A DNA stretch of 64,000 nt from CAJQQY01 sp045106765 (GTDB lineage: Bacteria; Bacteroidota; Bacteroidia; Chitinophagales; Saprospiraceae), in NCBI GenBank assembly GCA_045106765.1, contig JBGCFD010000160.1, positions 1 to 64,000 on the forward strand, given 5' to 3'. The position numbers and the translations under genes are program-made. A model generated the notes under the pieces. That model worked only from the letters and a program-made list of their open reading frames with translations, made no database searches and was not told the origin of the DNA. Positions 60,670 through 64,000 of this stretch are shown piece by piece (the first letter of the stretch is position 1; each line of letters begins with the position of its first letter).

Positions 60670-61560
60670 TCATCGATGAAAACTCTCTCCAATAAATTGT
60701 AAAGCAGGAATAATTCCAGTCCTCCAATAAGTCCAATTATGTTCACCATCACGCATTCTAAATTCATGTGGAATTTCTAGGTCACGGAAAGCAATATGAA
60801 TTTTTGAATTTCCTTCATACAAGAAATCATCATCACCGCAATCAAAATAAAATTTCACCTTCTTTAGTTTTTCTAAATTAACTTCCTTGAGTAAATAGAA
60901 TGGATTATTGTCTTTCCAATGTTTTGAAATTCTATTTTTTCCCTCTAGTCCTTTGCCATACATTAGACCTTCCACTTGATCCCATCTTTCTTGCTCGTAT
61001 TTTACAACTGTTTCTTCCGTATAAATTGCAGCACTCAAAGGAGCACTTGCTACGAATAAATCAGGATGTTTCATCGCATATAAAAGTGAACCATAACCAC
61101 CCATCGATAAACCAGTTATTCCACGAAAATCTTTTTTGGAAAGCGTCCTAAATGTAGCATCTATGTGTGGAATAAGTTCTTTAATAAAAAAGTCTTCATA
61201 TCTTTTTTTTCCATCCACATCATTCACGTACCAAGTAACTTTTGCATCTGGCATGACCAAAATCATTGGTGGAATTTTGCCTTCAATAATTGCTTGATTA
61301 GCCTGGCGATCAACTTCTCCAAACTGAACCCAAGCAGTTTCGTCATCAGTATATCCATGTAAAACGTATACAACAGGATAGTTGCGATTGGTGGATTCAT
61401 AACCAGGAGGAAGGAAAATTGAATAGTTGACGGACTCGTTTAATATTTCACTTTTGACAGATTGCTTTTCTTTTAGAACCCCTTGAGCTTGGATATTTTG
61501 ATAAGGAAATAAAAAGAGAATGGTAAATAAGAAAGTTATTTTTAAACCTTGATTTTTCAT
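60670..61560 (-). CDS. Secreted esterase of the esterase D/feruloyl-esterase-like family
   Basis: A 296-residue alpha/beta hydrolase with a signal peptide (cleavage after IQAQ, about residue 26). The pattern YPVVYVLHGYTDDETAW near 65, the nucleophile GLSMGGYGS near 150, the acid in YFDCGDDDFLYEGN near 240 and the base in DGEHNWTYWR near 274 match the putative esterase family PF00756 (S-formylglutathione hydrolase/acetyl or feruloyl esterases). It probably hydrolyses carbohydrate or other esters outside the inner membrane. The substrate is unknown. It is a single gene ending at a shared terminator. Confidence 0.88.
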   Translation of the reverse strand: MKNQGLKITFLFTILFLFPYQNIQAQGVLKEKQSVKSEILNESVNYSIFLPPGYESTNRNYPVVYVLHGYTDDETAWVQFGEVDRQANQAIIEGKIPPMILVMPDAKVTWYVNDVDGKKRYEDFFIKELIPHIDATFRTLSKKDFRGITGLSMGGYGSLLYAMKHPDLFVASAPLSAAIYTEETVVKYEQERWDQVEGLMYGKGLEGKNRISKHWKDNNPFYLLKEVNLEKLKKVKFYFDCGDDDFLYEGNSKIHIAFRDLEIPHEFRMRDGEHNWTYWRTGIIPALQFIGESFHR

Positions 61561-61618
61561 TTTGTAGATTTTTATGATAAAAATTGAAGGCTACAAAATA
61601 GTTTTTTTTCAACAAGCT

Positions 61619-62950
61619 TTATAATTCGATTCCAAGTAAACTTTTATCTTTCACATCTGCAATCTTCTTTTCACTCCAAAGCATGGATTTGGGAAAAGTA
61701 ATATGAAAAATACTTCCTTCACCTAGTTTGGAACTTACCCAAATTTTACCACCAAGATTTTGAATTATTTTTTTGCAAACAGCCAACCCAATTCCAGTTC
61801 CTTGATATTCACTTTTGTTATGTAAACGTTGGAACATTTCAAAAATCTTCTCAAAATAAGCTTCTTCCATTCCAATGCCATTGTCTTTGATGAGAAAATA
61901 AAGCTCGGTCTCTTTTTCTAAATATTGGACAGAAACTAATTTGTGATGACCATGATTATATTTCAATCCATTGTCAATTAGATTCTGAAAAAGCTGTTTG
62001 AAAATAGTGAAATCAGATTCAATTATTGGAAGTGGACTGACTTGAACTTTTCCATCCAAGTAAAAATCATTAGAATTTATATGAGATACGATTTGCTTTA
62101 ATACTTTATTGAGATCTACTTTTTCTTTCTTCAGTACTCGGTTTTTAGATTTGGAGTATTCTAAAATATCTTCAATTAAATGCTGCATTTGATCTGCATT
62201 GGTCGCAATGATATCCAAAAATTCTTGTCCATCTTCATCAATTTGACTTTTATATCTTTTATTAAAGAGTGTAATAAAACTAATCACACTTCTAAGTGGA
62301 CTTTTCAAATCGTGTGAAGCTATATAAGCAAAACGTTCGAGTTCTTGATTGGAATTTTTAAGTTCAGAATTTGTCCCTTTTAATTTTTTATTAATTTTCT
62401 TTAGACCTAATTGAAAATTTTTAAAAGTTGAAACGAAAATAAAAACTCCAAAAAGAAAACTGGCGCTCCATGTGATAATTAGAACTATCGGAGTTAATTG
62501 TTGTTCAAAGGAGTATCCCAATATTTGAAGAATAGCCAGCGTCAAAAAACATATTAGAATTATGCCTGTCCAGATAAAGGCAACTTTTTCTTTAAAAAAT
62601 AAAAATAAGACTGGGCAAGTACAGAATAACCAAAATAAAAAGGGGGAGGTAACTCCTCCTGTAAAATACATCATACTAATACAAATAATGATAATTTGAG
62701 AAACGAAATAATTTCCACTAGTGGTTAAATTCTGATTTAAGTTCAAAAGTAAAATGTATCCCAAAGCAGCTAGCGAAGAATAAAACATGATGTATGCCCC
62801 TTCTTCAAAATCAATAAAAAGGAAAATTGGAACAAAAGAAAGAGATATCAATAATATGATTAGATCAACAACGATAAGAGAGTAAACCGAACGGAAAATT
62901 TTTCGATCAGCTTGAATTTTTATAGGTATGAGGGACTTTATGAATGACAT
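61619..62950 (-). CDS. Orphan membrane sensor histidine kinase
   Basis: A 443-residue kinase with six hydrophobic segments over about residues 20-175, then a coiled linker (KKINKKLKGTNSELKNSNQELE), the HisKA helix with His213 in FAYIASHDLKSPLR, and a HATPase_c domain (LIDNGLKYNH; DNGIGMEEAYFEKIFEMFQRL; GTGIGLAVCKKIIQNLGG). The missing Asp/Arg response regulator is not in the adjacent genes, so the partner is elsewhere. No periplasmic sensor domain is visible; signals may be sensed within the membrane part. It is a single gene. Confidence 0.9.
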   Translation of the reverse strand: MSFIKSLIPIKIQADRKIFRSVYSLIVVDLIILLISLSFVPIFLFIDFEEGAYIMFYSSLAALGYILLLNLNQNLTTSGNYFVSQIIIICISMMYFTGGVTSPFLFWLFCTCPVLFLFFKEKVAFIWTGIILICFLTLAILQILGYSFEQQLTPIVLIITWSASFLFGVFIFVSTFKNFQLGLKKINKKLKGTNSELKNSNQELERFAYIASHDLKSPLRSVISFITLFNKRYKSQIDEDGQEFLDIIATNADQMQHLIEDILEYSKSKNRVLKKEKVDLNKVLKQIVSHINSNDFYLDGKVQVSPLPIIESDFTIFKQLFQNLIDNGLKYNHGHHKLVSVQYLEKETELYFLIKDNGIGMEEAYFEKIFEMFQRLHNKSEYQGTGIGLAVCKKIIQNLGGKIWVSSKLGEGSIFHITFPKSMLWSEKKIADVKDKSLLGIEL

Positions 62951-63012
62951 TTACGAATATTATGATTACTTATTTGTTATTCTTTTGTGATACAAACTTT
63001 GTTCCTTTCCTG

Positions 63013-63020
63013 TAGATTTG
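63013..63020 (+). promoter_or_regulatory. Possible -7 box of the DM13 lipoprotein gene
   Basis: TAGATTTG fits TAnnTTTG and lies 55 bases before the ATG at 63076. No -33 box at the standard distance is seen. Confidence 0.45.
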
Positions 63021-63075
63021 TACACATGTTGAAAATCAATTAGTTTTTAATCTTTCTAATAAAATTTTACGAAAA

Positions 63076-63759
63076 ATGAATAAAAATGTTTTTGTCATAA
63101 TGATTTTTGGGATTTTAATCTTGAATGGTTGTATTGGAGATGATATTATTGAGGATAGAGTTGATCCTGTGGTAAGAGTTTCTAATCCAATTGATACTTT
63201 GAAAAACGGAACTTCTTACCAATTTGAAGCTACCTTTTTTAATCAAGTAGGCAAGGAAGAAATGGTCGATTTAAGTTGGAGTAGCTCAGATGAAAATATC
63301 ATCTCAGTTTCTGAAACAGGATTGGCCAATGCACTACAAATTGGAAATACTCTGATTACAGTAGAAGGTTTGGCTCCAACTGGAGAACAAGTTTCCGCTG
63401 AATTGTTAGTAGCTGTTGGTGAAGAAACCATAGGATCTGTTTCGGAAAGAACAGGGACTTTGCAAACTACCAGTTCGTATGAATTAAAAGGTGATTTTGT
63501 TTTAAAAGAAGAAGGAGGTGTATTAAAACTTTCTTTTGCTGACAATTACAAAGCTTCCACAGCACTTCCAGGTTTATATATTTATTTGACGAATAATCCT
63601 TCGACTACTGCTGGAGCATTTGAAATAGGAGCAGTAACTGTATATGAAGGAGTGCATTCTTATGAATTACCTAACTCGATTGAATTAATGGGGTATCAAT
63701 ATGTTTTGTATTTCTGTAAACCTTTTAATGTGAAAGTAGGAGATGGAGAGTTTAATTAA
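63076..63759 (+). CDS. BIG2-like and DM13-domain lipoprotein
   Basis: A 227-residue lipoprotein with lipobox ILNGC (Cys19). Residues about 30-115 look like a bacterial Ig-like (BIG2) domain (DLSWSSSDENIISVSETGLANALQIGNTLITVEG). Residues about 135-225 match the DM13 domain (YELKGDFVLKEEGGVLKLSF, GLYIYLTNNPST, VHSYELPNSIELMGYQYVLYFCKPFNVKVGDGEF), in which the single Cys of CKPFNV is a conserved redox-related residue. In other bacteria DM13 is linked to electron transfer; the role here is unknown. A hairpin (63767-63795) follows and then a secreted-protein gene begins. Confidence 0.8.
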   Translation: MNKNVFVIMIFGILILNGCIGDDIIEDRVDPVVRVSNPIDTLKNGTSYQFEATFFNQVGKEEMVDLSWSSSDENIISVSETGLANALQIGNTLITVEGLAPTGEQVSAELLVAVGEETIGSVSERTGTLQTTSSYELKGDFVLKEEGGVLKLSFADNYKASTALPGLYIYLTNNPSTTAGAFEIGAVTVYEGVHSYELPNSIELMGYQYVLYFCKPFNVKVGDGEFN

Positions 63760-63766
63760 TTTTTGT

Positions 63767-63795
63767 AAAAGCATTGTTATTTAATGCCTTTTTTT
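63767..63795 (+). terminator. Hairpin with T-run after the DM13 gene
   Basis: AAAAGCATT (63767-63775) pairs with AATGC (63783-63787) and a following T-run, over a 7-base loop. It is a weak terminator just before the next gene. Confidence 0.55.
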
Positions 63796-63818
63796 GAACT
63801 AATAAAATCATTTTTAAA

Positions 63819-64000
63819 ATGAGACGAATATATTTAATTATAGTTTTAGCTTTTTCTTTTGCCAACTTCGCCAATGCTGGAGGTGGTTGGACTCAACCTA
63901 AAGGAGGGATTTATTTAAAACTTTCAGAGTGGTGGATTATTTCCAATCAACATTTTACAGACGCTGGTTTGATTGATCCCAATACGACAAGTGGAATTTT
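63819..64000 (+). CDS. Secreted, possibly outer-membrane, protein, 3' truncated by window
   Basis: Only the first 60 or so residues are visible. The ATG at 63819 opens a signal peptide (MRRIYLIIVLAFSFANFANA, cleavage near 20) followed by GGGWTQPKGGIYLKLSEWWI and ISNQHFTDAGLID. The stretch resembles the start of outer-membrane proteins of unknown function I have seen in related genomes, but nothing here proves it. It follows the DM13 lipoprotein by 59 bases, so the two may be one unit. Confidence 0.55.
   Translation, partial: MRRIYLIIVLAFSFANFANAGGGWTQPKGGIYLKLSEWWIISNQHFTDAGLIDPNTTSGI

Noticed and set aside
1..64000. CRISPR array, tRNA, rRNA, insertion sequence or integrated prophage
   Set aside because: No regularly spaced direct repeats, cloverleaf sequences, conserved rRNA words, transposase or integrase frames were seen; the S74 gene stands alone without phage structural genes.

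Overview
The window is AT-rich DNA from a Bacteroidota bacterium, most likely a Saprospiria-like or other marine/environmental Cytophaga-Flavobacterium-type lineage. The evidence is direct. Four proteins end in the type IX secretion (T9SS, Por) sorting domain. There is an ECF sigma/FecR/TonB-receptor signalling trio, STN- and CarboxypepD_reg-type outer-membrane receptors, choice-of-anchor B, DUF4465, DUF4846 and S74 tail-fibre proteins, and -7 promoter boxes of the Bacteroidota TAnnTTTG type with few Shine-Dalgarno-like sites. No rRNA, tRNA, CRISPR array, transposase or prophage was found. The order is that of an ordinary chromosome with house-keeping genes interleaved with secreted and surface proteins.

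Layout. 1-9.7 kb: glutamate synthase gltB (5' end cut off by the window) and gltD, a short-chain dehydrogenase, a GcvH-like lipoyl protein, a T9SS beta-propeller and two alpha/beta hydrolases. 10.1-14.6 kb: ECF sigma factor, a 165-bp palindrome, FecR anti-sigma and a TonB receptor. 14.6-21.3 kb: CBS protein, sulfatase lipoprotein, small helical lipoprotein, choice-of-anchor B T9SS protein and TPR protein. 21.4-27.1 kb: fused Dpp-type ABC ATPase, a cysteine-rich CWC/DUF5522 protein, and a vitamin B12 uptake locus (cobalamin riboswitch, BtuB-like receptor, T9SS-tagged DUF4465 protein). 27.1-37.9 kb: dapB, a propeller-amidohydrolase, a VCBS/UnbV protein, and a pair made of a T9SS protein and an S74 tail-fibre-domain protein.

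38.5-46.8 kb: DinB-like protein, two paralogous small membrane proteins, a half-length TolC-like protein, an O-antigen ligase/polymerase, lipoamide dehydrogenase lpdA, an EamA transporter, a GDPD-like phosphodiesterase and an unknown secreted protein. 47.0-57.2 kb: guaA, a receptor-family ligand-binding lipoprotein, a DUF4846 lipoprotein, trmH, a C39-peptidase ABC exporter with its HlyD partner, then pyrR-pyrB. 57.5-64 kb: a 1,024-residue coiled-coil stalk protein with an 11/7-residue super-repeat, an esterase, an orphan histidine kinase, a BIG2+DM13 lipoprotein and the start of a secreted/outer-membrane protein.

The main unexplained signals are several long intergenic palindromes (52 to about 165 bp), two of which share a core and one of which overlaps the lpdA promoter, and the coiled-coil protein at 57534-60608, whose 40- and 29-residue super-repeats are built from hendecads plus a heptad. 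A possible small RNA lies at 38216-38394. I found no clear complete new defence or mobile system.
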